Positions 51,223 to 58,695 of a stretch of DNA of 64,000 nucleotides are shown here, one piece after another (the stretch's first letter is position 1; each line of letters begins with the position of its first letter). The notes beneath the pieces are model-generated. The model saw nothing but the letters and a program-made list of their open reading frames with translations. It was not told the origin of the DNA and made no database searches. Source of the stretch: JAEMQF01 sp963850525 (lineage in GTDB: Bacteria; Pseudomonadota; Gammaproteobacteria; Burkholderiales; Burkholderiaceae_C); contig CAWKLQ010000004.1 in assembly GCA_963850525.1 (NCBI GenBank), forward strand, positions 1,178,001 through 1,242,000, in the 5' to 3' direction. The translations under genes were made by a program, and so were the position numbers.

Positions 51223-51516
51223 TCAAGGATGTAGAAGTACGACGTCGTCGCGAATGTCGAGGTCCAAACTCGCTGCCGCTGCTGCGCACGGATCGGGTTC
51301 GTTTTTCAATGACTGCTGTGCCGCCCTGTAGAGCTGAGGCGTCGAGCAGCCGGTAACAACCCCAAGCCGAACAGCGCGCTGCAGTCCATGAGCGCCTGCT
51401 GTAGCGACAAAGGGAGCACTGAGCATCGACACGCGAACGTTCCCTGTGCCCACATCGCGATCGTTCAAGTCGTTACGCGTGATGGTTGAGATCGACTCGA
51501 AGCAGCTATAGGCCAA
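51223..51516 (-). CDS. Possible small protein after the ABC-3C ATPase gene
   Basis: Reading one frame on from the ATPase stop gives 97 residues from TTG 51516: MAYSCFESISTITRNDLND.., then APFVATAGAHGLQRAVRLG, AAQQSLKNEPD and a tail DLDIRDDVVLLHP. Codon choice looks coding, but the ribosome site is poor and no family is recognised. It could be the true end of a longer gene, or a spurious frame. It overlaps the ATPase gene by 11 bp. Confidence 0.4.
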   Translation of the reverse strand: MAYSCFESISTITRNDLNDRDVGTGNVRVSMLSAPFVATAGAHGLQRAVRLGVVTGCSTPQLYRAAQQSLKNEPDPCAAAAASLDLDIRDDVVLLHP

Positions 51517-53209
51517 AGAGCTTGTCGTCGTGAGAAAGCTCAAGCACTGTGTTCTCGGCGATAAACGCCTTTGGCATCTCGGGCAACTTGTCCCGAAGCG
51601 TTGCAACGACAAGTTGTCCGTTCAGGGCACTTGCTATGCGCAGCAGCGCTGCAAGTTGGTTGCCATGAATGCTCTCTAGGCCGTCGTGGCACACGAACGT
51701 CGGAAACGGGATCCGCGTCGCACGCAAGAAGTCGATGTACGCGAGATCGAAGGCGGCCGTCTGCGACATCTTCTTGCCGGAACCGACGTTGGAGCCAACA
51801 CTCGAAAGGCGAAAGGCAATCGAGCCACGCTCCGTGTCGTCGAAGTGGAGCAGGTATTCCTCGCCGTACAACTCCTTCGAGAGCTTGGAAAAGTACCGGT
51901 TGAAGGTTGCGACGTTCTGGCGCAACTTCGCCTTACCTTGTTCGATCTGTTCCTTCGTGGCAGCGAGGCGATTCTCAACGCCTGCAATCTGGGACTTTAG
52001 GTCGCGGATGTCCGCGATGTCCTGTTCCAAGCTACCTAGCCGCTTCAATTTCTCCTGAAGGTCCGCACGCACCTCCAGCGCTTGGTTGAAGGCCCTAGAT
52101 CTCATGAGTGCGCCGATCTCGGTCTTCTCTTGTGCCTGCAATGCGTCTAGCTCAACGCGAAGCGCAGTCGCTCGCCCTTCGAGATCGGCGGCCTGAGCTT
52201 GAAGGAACCGCTCCTTCCGACCGCGAAGACTCTGAATGAAATCGGTTAGCTCGTTCCAATCGTGCTGCAGCTTGGGAATGTAGCGCTGGGCCTCCTTATA
52301 AATGCGTTCAATTGTCCGACGGTCAATGTCCGAGTATTCGCTCTGCAGCTCCTCGATCGCCATTTGAATGGCACTCACCTCCGCTTCGACGCGGCCGAGC
52401 GAAGCCGTGAGATTTGCAGCGCCCGAGCGTATCGCTGATACACGATCGGCGTGGGCCGCGATCTCCGGCACTTCGCCGCGCGCCTGGCTTGAAGACGACA
52501 GTTCCTGAACATCACGTTGCAGGTGAAGTAGCAGCTGCTCGATCTCGCCCTCGTTCCGCGTTCGCGTCAAGGCCTGAAGGTCCCGCTCCAGCTTCTTGCG
52601 CTGCGATTGCAGCCGCGGACGCTCTTCGAGCACATCAACGGCGAAGAATCCAAACAAGAATAGGTGCAGAGCCTCGTAGTCCGTCTCACTGCCGTAGTCG
52701 CCCAAGAATTTGAGCGTCTTGCCCATGATCTGTGGCGACGATCGAACAAACTTCGGTGCCAACTGACGCAGCGTCGGCCTTGTGCCGCCCGCGCTGAATA
52801 GGATGCCGCGGACCGCTGCCCGGTACTCAGTGATGTTCTTGTGGCTGACCTTGTCTGTTCTGAAGGCGTTTGGGTCGTTCTTCTTGGGGTTGAATGAGCG
52901 CGCGAGCACGTGGCCCCTGCCCTTTCCAGGGTCTAGCGCCAGCTCAACGGTGACGGCAGTCGCGCCATGGAGAAAGTTATAGACGTCCTGATTTATGCTC
53001 TTCTTGAACTCCGAGTCTTGCCAGATGTCGTCGCCGTCCGAACCAAGGCAGAAGTCGATCAGGCGCAGGACCGTTGTTTTCCCGAGGTTGTTTCCAGACT
53101 GGGTCTTCTGGCTGGTCGGCTTGTCCAGGATGAGGTTCAGTCCGTCCTTGAATGCTATGGTGCGAACGACCGTGGACCCGCGTCGGATCGTGAGTTGCTC
53201 TAACTGCAT
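51506..53209 (-). CDS. ABC-3C system ATPase (DUF2326 type)
   Basis: The 567-residue protein has an SMC-like layout. The P-loop is at residues 38-46 (SGNNLGKTT), where the first glycine of the usual GxxxxGK is serine, as in this family. Long coiled-coil segments (for example LQSQRKKLERDLQALTRTR and QLLLHLQRDVQELSSS) follow. Near the end are DLAYIDFLRATRIPFPTFVCHDGLESI (Walker B/D-loop) and a last helix. ABC-3C systems pair this ATPase with a small middle component and an effector with a C-terminal domain. It lies between the small ORF and the middle component, overlapping the latter by 10 bp. Confidence 0.9.
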   Translation of the reverse strand: MQLEQLTIRRGSTVVRTIAFKDGLNLILDKPTSQKTQSGNNLGKTTVLRLIDFCLGSDGDDIWQDSEFKKSINQDVYNFLHGATAVTVELALDPGKGRGHVLARSFNPKKNDPNAFRTDKVSHKNITEYRAAVRGILFSAGGTRPTLRQLAPKFVRSSPQIMGKTLKFLGDYGSETDYEALHLFLFGFFAVDVLEERPRLQSQRKKLERDLQALTRTRNEGEIEQLLLHLQRDVQELSSSSQARGEVPEIAAHADRVSAIRSGAANLTASLGRVEAEVSAIQMAIEELQSEYSDIDRRTIERIYKEAQRYIPKLQHDWNELTDFIQSLRGRKERFLQAQAADLEGRATALRVELDALQAQEKTEIGALMRSRAFNQALEVRADLQEKLKRLGSLEQDIADIRDLKSQIAGVENRLAATKEQIEQGKAKLRQNVATFNRYFSKLSKELYGEEYLLHFDDTERGSIAFRLSSVGSNVGSGKKMSQTAAFDLAYIDFLRATRIPFPTFVCHDGLESIHGNQLAALLRIASALNGQLVVATLRDKLPEMPKAFIAENTVLELSHDDKLFGL

Positions 53210-53439
53210 TTGACGAGCCTTCCGTCTTGATCAAGCTCGACAGCATCGAGTAGGAACAGCCAAGCCGCCGCTGCCACAACCTGTGTCGGCGAGACCTGCT
53301 TTCCAAGGCCGGTCGACATGGTCCGCTGGAGTTCGGCAAGATCAAGCTTGCCCCTGGTCGACTTGGCCAGTGCCTCCAGCGCAACGGCGCCGAGGAAGTA
53401 ACCGCAATTCCACGGGCTCTGCTCACGGGGCAACAGCAT
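53200..53439 (-). CDS. ABC-3C middle component
   Basis: The 79-residue product starts MLLPREQSPWNCGYFLGAV, a typical opening of ABC-3C middle component proteins, and continues with a winged-helix-like region (LDLAELQRTMSTG, GKQVSPTQVVAAAAWLFLL). The family links ATPase and effector. It overlaps its neighbours by 10 bp (ATPase) and 17 bp (effector gene). Confidence 0.8.
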   Translation of the reverse strand: MLLPREQSPWNCGYFLGAVALEALAKSTRGKLDLAELQRTMSTGLGKQVSPTQVVAAAAWLFLLDAVELDQDGRLVKCS

Positions 53440-54055
53440 GGTCAGGCTTCTCCAAGACTTCGCACTCCACGACCGCATCTGCTACCACCAGCGAAACCGC
53501 GAGGCGCGCAATCTCCTCTTCCACCAGACCGGCCTTCGACGCGCGGAAGTCATCAAGTAGCCGTTCTGTGACCGCGCCGACAAGCATCACAGCGTTCTGT
53601 CTCGCGAAGTTGCTCAATCCAGATTCACGGATCCTGTAGCCCTTGGCTGCTTTGAGCAGTTCTTCTTCGTAGACCGCACCTGCGCGTTGTCGCACAAGAT
53701 ATCGTGCATCGGCGTTTTGCTGCTCGACACCATGGTATGCCCGTTCCAGCGCGAGGCTGTGACGCGTCCAATCACGGATGATGGGATGCCGTACCGGTAG
53801 CTGGTTGTGGCGGAGCTTGTCCGCCACTTCGGGCGGCAACTGACGTGCCTGGGTCGCCGCGGCAGCGAAACCGCTCTCGGAAGCGAGCAGCGCAACAAAG
53901 GCTCCCAAATGGGATGGAAGCTTGCGCGCGACCTCGGCCTCAAGGTGGAGGTCGACAGTTGAACCATCGCCAACGTTGATGTTCGTGATGGGACCACTGT
54001 TGTCCCCGCCTACAGCGGTGCTTCCATCTTTGGCAGAAGCTTTGGGTCCAATCAT
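53423..54055 (-). CDS. ABC-3C effector/CTD protein
   Basis: ATG 54055 overlaps the upstream stop (ATGA). The 210-residue protein begins MIGPKASAKDGSTAVGGDNSG and has an all-helical body (EVARKLPSHLGAFVALLAS, LERAYHGVEQQNADARYL) ending with an ABC-3C type C-terminal domain (ARLAVSLVVADAVVECEVLE). The N-terminal motif STAVGGDNSGPITNIN is almost repeated in the next gene's product. It probably recruits an effector to the ATPase. Confidence 0.75.
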   Translation of the reverse strand: MIGPKASAKDGSTAVGGDNSGPITNINVGDGSTVDLHLEAEVARKLPSHLGAFVALLASESGFAAAATQARQLPPEVADKLRHNQLPVRHPIIRDWTRHSLALERAYHGVEQQNADARYLVRQRAGAVYEEELLKAAKGYRIRESGLSNFARQNAVMLVGAVTERLLDDFRASKAGLVEEEIARLAVSLVVADAVVECEVLEKPDHAVAP

Positions 54056-54330
54056 TTGGCCACCAGGTGATACGCGTGCCAAAGGGTCACACCGATCCCG
54101 ATCAACTCAACGATGATGGCAGCTGTTGTCAGGCCATGACCGCCGGAACGACTTGGCGTCGCGCTCGGCTGGTTGATGTTTACGATGGAACCGCTGTTGT
54201 TGCCACCCACGGCAACGGAGCCGTTTGACGCGACTGCGCTGCTGCGCTTACGGCGACCAGCTGCGAAGAGCAGGACTCCAACAACCATAAGCCCGAGTCC
54301 GACAAACATTCCGATTTCGCCCACTGTCAC
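54052..54330 (-). CDS. Two-TM protein sharing the ABC-3C GG-N-NSG motif
   Basis: The 92-residue protein has transmembrane helices at ~5-24 (EIGMFVGLGLMVVGVLLFA) and ~67-88 (LTTAAIIVELIGIGVTLWHA). Between them lies SVAVGGNNSGSIVNIN, close to the motif at the N-terminus of the effector protein. It is the first gene of the four-gene operon and overlaps the next by 4 bp. A membrane effector or membrane anchor for the system is inferred. Confidence 0.75.
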   Translation of the reverse strand: MTVGEIGMFVGLGLMVVGVLLFAAGRRKRSSAVASNGSVAVGGNNSGSIVNINQPSATPSRSGGHGLTTAAIIVELIGIGVTLWHAYHLVAK

Positions 54331-54864
54331 CTCCCTGGCGCTGGTCGCTGTATTGTCGAACTATGCCGCATCGAGGTGCCGCTGGATCCCCACGGAGGCC
54401 CCACGGACGTCCTCCGGCTTGCCGAGTTCGGTGAACGCATCGGACAAACTCGATAGCGCAGCTTCGGTAGCGGGCCGACTTCTCGGGTCCCCGATTGTCC
54501 ATGCGCACGCGGCATCTGCGGGATAAGCGAACCGCCCCTGCCTCTGCGGGGCCGCTACGCACGAGTCCGGACATAAACGTCGGCTTCCGCGGGAGATCAT
54601 CACGCTGATCCGGGAACGCCTGCTTGGCCGTTCACTGACGCACAGTCCTCGCGCCTGATCGTTCCCTGTGAGTACATTGCAGACCTTCAGCGCGCTAGCC
54701 CCACGGTCAGCAATGCGGAAGAAGCTGACGGTCAAGCCGGCCGCATCAAGTGTCGGCTCCAGTGGCCGGGAACTGCCCGTGGCGAACGTCAGCTCCCCGC
54801 CTGGCTACGCTGGATCGTCCGTCGGCAACGGGTAGCGGATTTGGGGCAATCGCGTTGGAACCTG
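54331..54864. other. 534-bp intergenic region before the integrase
   Basis: Nothing firmly coding. A minus-strand frame (54361-54735) has one protein-like stretch (TIGDPRSRPATEAAL) but also low-quality sequence and could be a remnant. The promoter of the ABC-3C operon should lie here. Confidence 0.35.
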
Positions 54865-56235
54865 TCAGCTCAAGCTCAAGCGGGCCTTCTTGGATTCGAT
54901 GATCCCGAACAGGTGCCCTTCGAGCTGGTCGAGTGCCTGGGCCTTCTCGATCAAGTAGTCATGGCGCTCATAGTGCTTCTGCTGCACGCCGGTCGTTCGT
55001 CCGTGTGAAAGAAGCTGCGCTCTGATCTCCCGCGACACGCCCAGAGCCTGCAACCGAGTCTCGACGCTTCTACGAATATCCCGGCCCTGAAACGGGTCGA
55101 CGCCGGCTCGCTTCTTGGCCGGCACCGTCTTGCCGATGGCCGCAAACACGGGCGGCAAACTGGTGTGGTGGATGGGTTTGATGCCGCCCGTCGTCGAGAA
55201 GATGTACTCGCCGTCGCCATTGAGCGCTCTCAGCGCATTGAGCAGCGTCGCGACCCGTTTCGAGACCGGCAGCACGTGGGGGATGGCCGTGGTGCGTTTG
55301 CCCTTCGGATCGGCAAGCCGTAGCACGCGAGCCTTGGTGTCGTAGTCAGCCCACGTCGCGCGCAGCAGTTGGAGGAAGCGCTGGCCACCCAACAACACCT
55401 CGCACCGAATCGTGTGGGCCATTTCCAACCGGATATCGTCCAACTTCGCCCAGAGGTGTTTGAACTCGTCGTCACTGAGGATGCGGTCGCGGGTTGACTC
55501 GAACTCCTGAATTCGCGGTAGCAGGGCGACCGGATTGCCTGTGAGCTTGAAGACAGCCGAGTCCACTGCAGCTCGGCGGGGATCGAGATCGGAATGCGCG
55601 CCGTGGGTGAAGGCGGCCTGGAGGTACGAACGCAGGACGTTGGTCTGCCGACCGATACCCTTGCGCACGAGTCGCGCCAGGATGTCGCGGATAGTCTCCG
55701 GTGCAATCCTGTTCGCCGGCAGCTTGACCAGATCCGGCCAGGGGTCGCTGACGTGCCGCTTGAAGATCGCTGCCACATCGTGCGCCGACTCCTTGCCCGA
55801 CCGCACGAGATAGGCGACGTACGCATCAAGCATTGCGCCGAAGCTGCCAAGCGCAACGGTCTGCCGGGTTGCCTCGATGTTTGCAAGTCGAGATTCGATC
55901 CGGGCAACCTTCGGATCGTTGCCCAGCCGCACGAGTTCGAGCAGGGTGCGTGCCTCGTTGCGCGCATGTTCGAGCGACAGGGCCGGATGCTCGCCGATCT
56001 TCAACTCCCCGCGCAGGGCCTCCTTGCGGTAGCGAAAGGTCCACACACGCCTGAGCTGGCCGCGGGCCTTTGTGCAAGATACGACGAGCCGCCCGTTGCC
56101 AACGGGCAGAGCGCCGTCGGTCCGGCTCTCGCCTGCCTTGAGGTTCTTGATCGCGAGGTCGGTCAGCGGACGGGCGTCCGTTCGACCAAGGGACTGTTTA
56201 TCACCACTGAAACTGGTCGCCATACAGGTCGCCAT
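54865..56235 (-). CDS. int: P4-type tyrosine integrase of the ICE
   Basis: The ATG at 56235 (or 56223) is chosen over TTG 56259 on the basis of family length (456 residues). The N-terminal SAM-like part has the DUF4102 pattern (LTDLAIKNLKAGESRTDGA). The catalytic domain has GGQRFLQLLRATW (R), RDIRRSVETRLQALGV (R for the first box H) and LLSHGRTTGVQQKHYERHDY with the nucleophile tyrosine. It recombines attP with tRNA attB. The gene lies ~100 bp from the tRNA fragment, transcribed away from it. Confidence 0.9.
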   Translation of the reverse strand: MATCMATSFSGDKQSLGRTDARPLTDLAIKNLKAGESRTDGALPVGNGRLVVSCTKARGQLRRVWTFRYRKEALRGELKIGEHPALSLEHARNEARTLLELVRLGNDPKVARIESRLANIEATRQTVALGSFGAMLDAYVAYLVRSGKESAHDVAAIFKRHVSDPWPDLVKLPANRIAPETIRDILARLVRKGIGRQTNVLRSYLQAAFTHGAHSDLDPRRAAVDSAVFKLTGNPVALLPRIQEFESTRDRILSDDEFKHLWAKLDDIRLEMAHTIRCEVLLGGQRFLQLLRATWADYDTKARVLRLADPKGKRTTAIPHVLPVSKRVATLLNALRALNGDGEYIFSTTGGIKPIHHTSLPPVFAAIGKTVPAKKRAGVDPFQGRDIRRSVETRLQALGVSREIRAQLLSHGRTTGVQQKHYERHDYLIEKAQALDQLEGHLFGIIESKKARLSLS

Positions 56236-56361
56236 AGCGGGGTGGCTGCAGAGAGGCAACTGTAGACCACTGTGGACTGTCTGGAGCCAGAAACCCAGTG
56301 TTTATGCGGGTTCCAAGTCATCCGAAAGATTGCCAGAGACTTCCATGGACGTCGCCTAAAA

Positions 56362-56409
56362 CGACTCATAATCCTTTGGTCGCTGGTTCGAGCCCAGCAC
56401 GGCCTACCA
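56362..56409 (+). tRNA. 3' tRNA fragment with CAT anticodon (att site remnant)
   Basis: The sequence from CGACTCATAATCC through the T-arm (GCTGGTTCGAGCCCAGC) to GGCCTACCA encodes anticodon loop to CCA of a tRNA, Met or Ile2 type with CAT anticodon. No D-arm or acceptor 5' half precedes it, so it is a repeat end, not a gene. The anticodon stem has one mismatch on the 5' side, where ICE sequence begins. The intact tRNA should be at the other ICE end, outside the window. Confidence 0.7.
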
Positions 56410-56468
56410 GTTTTGTTCATGCGGCTTGCAGCGGCCCTTTCGGCGTGCTCTCCCAGGAGGAGGAACGA

Positions 56469-56575
56469 TTGACCCCGGAGCAGCGAGCGCGCGAAAGCAT
56501 CGACCGGCTGCTCACCGCCTGCGGCGTGATCGAGGCCAAGAAGTCTGGCGCCATGCTCACCGGCGTGGAAGCGTA
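56469..56575 (+). pseudogene. HsdR (type I restriction) N-terminal remnant
   Basis: AGGAGGAGG precedes TTG 56469. The 35 residues MTPEQRARESIDRLLTACG.. resemble the start of type I restriction R subunits, then stop. Nothing of the rest of HsdR is visible. It lies right of the att fragment in what was a restriction locus. The next ~200 bp (56576-56803) hold one further open stretch (LLVAHDAEKLQSRFLTAMV) with no clear family. Confidence 0.5.
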
Positions 56576-56803
56576 ATCCGCCCGCTATGCCCAGGGCCTG
56601 CCTGCCACGCTGCCGGCCGGCTTGCGGCGGGCGAAATCGCCCTCTTGGTTGCGCACGACGCGGAGAAGCTTCAGTCCCGATTCTTGACGGCAATGGTTCG
56701 TGAGGGCCAGCTGGAGCTGCGCCACCCCGATGTTCCCAACCCAGGCGTACCGGTCGCTCTCACCGAGAACATAAGGACCTCGCCTGCAGGATGGAACGAT
56801 AAG

Positions 56804-56841
56804 ATACCCAATTAGGGTATTCTCATGCCCATTATGGGTAT
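56804..56841 (+). promoter_or_regulatory. Two 17-bp operators at the MNT start
   Basis: ATACCCAATTAGGGTAT (56804-56820) is a perfect 6-bp-arm palindrome. A second copy with two changed arms, 56825-56841, overlaps the start codon (CCCATTATGGG). Their centres are 21 bp apart, two helical turns, so two dimers would sit on the same face. The MNT protein's own N-terminal winged helix is the likely ligand. Confidence 0.7.
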
Positions 56842-57460
56842 TGCAAAGAAAGCGTCACCAAAGAAGTCGCGCGCAGGAAGCCTCGCAGACGCGTTGTTCT
56901 CCAGCACGCAGCAGCGCGTGCTGGCGTGGCTGTTCGGCCAGCCCGAACGCAGCTTCTACGCCACTGAGTTGATCGGGCTGGCGGGTGCGGGCTCCGGTGC
57001 GGTGCAACGCGAACTCGCGCGCCTGGCGCAGAGCGGGCTCGTCACGGCACGCGCGGTGGGCAACCAGAAGCATTACCAAGCCAACCCCGAGGCGCCGATT
57101 TACGCTGAGTTGTGCGGCATCGTGCAAAAAACCGTCGGTCTGGCCGAGCCGCTGCGCGAGGCGCTGGCGCCACTCGCCACGCGCATTCGGGCGGCATTCG
57201 TTTATGGATCGGTCGCGAAACGCGAGGACACGGCTTCGAGCGACATCGATCTGATGCTGATCAGCGACGAGCTGGCCTACTCCGATCTGTACGCGGCGCT
57301 CGAGGAAGTGAGCACGCGGCTCGGCCGCACGGTGAACCCGACGATCTACACGATGCAGGAACTGGCCAAGCGCGTCAAGCGCAAGGAGGCATTCGCCACC
57401 CGCGTGCTGGCGCAATCCAAGCTGTGGCTGATCGGAGGTGAAGATGCCCTCGGCCTTTGA
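56825..57460 (+). CDS. MNT-type nucleotidyltransferase antitoxin with winged-helix domain
   Basis: The 211-residue product (ATG 56825 or 56834) has a winged helix at ~25-85 (QQRVLAWLFGQPERSFYATEL, AVQRELARLAQSGLVTAR) and a nucleotidyltransferase with YGSVAKREDTASSDIDLMLI (127-146). This pairs with the HEPN gene 3' of it, overlapping by 17 bp. MNT proteins AMPylate or otherwise disarm HEPN toxins. The winged helix suggests autoregulation by binding the two operators. Confidence 0.9.
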   Translation: MPIMGIAKKASPKKSRAGSLADALFSSTQQRVLAWLFGQPERSFYATELIGLAGAGSGAVQRELARLAQSGLVTARAVGNQKHYQANPEAPIYAELCGIVQKTVGLAEPLREALAPLATRIRAAFVYGSVAKREDTASSDIDLMLISDELAYSDLYAALEEVSTRLGRTVNPTIYTMQELAKRVKRKEAFATRVLAQSKLWLIGGEDALGL

Positions 57461-57872
57461 AAACCTCTGTGGCGCGGGCAAGCCGCTGAAGGCCGAGGCA
57501 CCCGACGCCAACGAGTTCGCCGGTCTCAAGCGCTCGGGCCTCGCGCGCTTGAAGGACGCGGGCACCACCACACTGTCGCTCGAAGGTCGATTCGACCTGG
57601 CCTACAACGCCGCGCACGCGTTGTGCTGCGCTGGGTTGCGCTGGCATGGCTACCGCTCCAGCAACCGCTATATCGTTTTCCAGATGCTGCCGCACACGCT
57701 GGGCCTCGGGCCCGAGGTGTGGCGCGTGCTGTCCAAGTGCCACGACCTGCGCAACCTCGGTGAGTACGAGGGCGATCTGAACATCGATGCGCGCATCGTC
57801 ACTGACCTGATCGCCGCCTGCCGCGCCGTTGCGGCCAAGGTCGAGGCGCTGCCGCTCCCCGCCAAGAAGTGA
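57444..57872 (+). CDS. HEPN-domain toxin paired with MNT
   Basis: ATG 57444 gives 142 residues. Helices YNAAHALCCAGLRWHGYRSSNRYIVFQML and EVWRVLSKCHDLRNLGEYEGD show a HEPN fold. The RX5H motif at 94-100 (RVLSKCH) supports RNase activity, and the RNLGEY part resembles HepT proteins. It is translated after the overlapping MNT gene. Confidence 0.85.
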   Translation: MPSAFENLCGAGKPLKAEAPDANEFAGLKRSGLARLKDAGTTTLSLEGRFDLAYNAAHALCCAGLRWHGYRSSNRYIVFQMLPHTLGLGPEVWRVLSKCHDLRNLGEYEGDLNIDARIVTDLIAACRAVAAKVEALPLPAKK

Positions 57873-58054
57873 ACGCCTCCACCCTCGTCCAGAAACTCTG
57901 GAACTACTGCAGCGTCTTGCGCGACGACGGCATGAGCTTTGGCGACTATCTGGCAGATTTGGCTCTGACGACGAGATGAGCAACCCCTTCTCCCTCCGCA
58001 TCTTCGTCGCACATCGTGCTGGCCAATCCGCCGTTCGGCAAGAAGCCCGATACG
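57869..58054 (+). pseudogene. HsdM (type I methyltransferase) fragments
   Basis: GTG 57869 reads MNASTLVQKLWNYCSVLRDD.., the N-terminal sequence of HsdM, then departs and stops at 57979. About 35 bp later VLANPPFGKK (58016-58045) is the HsdM motif IV (NPPF). The intervening ~300 codons are gone. So two scraps of one type I methylase survive in order, next to the ICE junction. Confidence 0.75.
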
Positions 58055-58666
58055 GGCGATGCGACCACATTCCTCTCGTCGCTCAACAAGGGGCTGCACG
58101 ACTGCCGAAAGGCGACCGATCGGGACCTCAGTACCGGGCGACGTTTGGACTCGGGCGAGCACGACTCCTGGGTCGGCGCGCTTGGCTATCTGGCATTGCT
58201 CGACCACATCGGAACTTGCTTCACGCGCGTTGATCGGCATTCAGCGGGGCAGCCGCATGAGGACAATCCGATCGTCAGCGCATTGCGCGCGTTCAGCGAC
58301 CTCGAAGGCGATGAAGTCACTGCGCTCTATGCCCTGCGCTGCGCGTTTGCGCATGACTTCTCGCTGTGCAATGGGCATGAGAGCAAGCCGGAGCTGCGCC
58401 ACTGCTTCCGCCTGCTCCCGGATGTGGATGAACCGTTGGTGACGATGCCGAAGAAACGATGGGATGGCGACTACAGCAACCGGCCGCCGGAATGCTGGAC
58501 GGCTGTCGGGCTGACTCTGCTGGGTGATTTGGTCGAAGACATTTGCGCGCAGCTACCGCAATTGCACCGCGACGGCAAACTGAAACTCAAGCTGAAAGGC
58601 GGCGCGGATGAGCTGTACCACCGGTACACGGTTCAGAAGACTGTCAATGCTCTGAAGGACTCATAG
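58016..58666 (+). CDS. Hypothetical HEPN-like protein with HsdM-derived N-terminus
   Basis: The frame starts with GTG inside the HsdM fragment (residues 1-15: MLANPPFGKKPDTGD), then becomes an unrelated domain (TTFLSSLNKGLHDCRKATDRD .. ALYALRCAFAHDFSLCNGH). RX4H at 108-113 (RCAFAH) plus the helical pattern suggest a HEPN-like RNase fold. The native start of this second protein was probably lost when the deletion fused it to hsdM. Whether it is expressed is unknown. Confidence 0.6.
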   Translation: MLANPPFGKKPDTGDATTFLSSLNKGLHDCRKATDRDLSTGRRLDSGEHDSWVGALGYLALLDHIGTCFTRVDRHSAGQPHEDNPIVSALRAFSDLEGDEVTALYALRCAFAHDFSLCNGHESKPELRHCFRLLPDVDEPLVTMPKKRWDGDYSNRPPECWTAVGLTLLGDLVEDICAQLPQLHRDGKLKLKLKGGADELYHRYTVQKTVNALKDS

Positions 58667-58695
58667 TCAGGCCCCTGATCGGAGAGTGCTCAGGC

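Noticed and set aside
54361..54735. Small minus-strand gene before int
   Set aside because: Only the last third looks protein-like and no family or start signal is found; left as intergenic.
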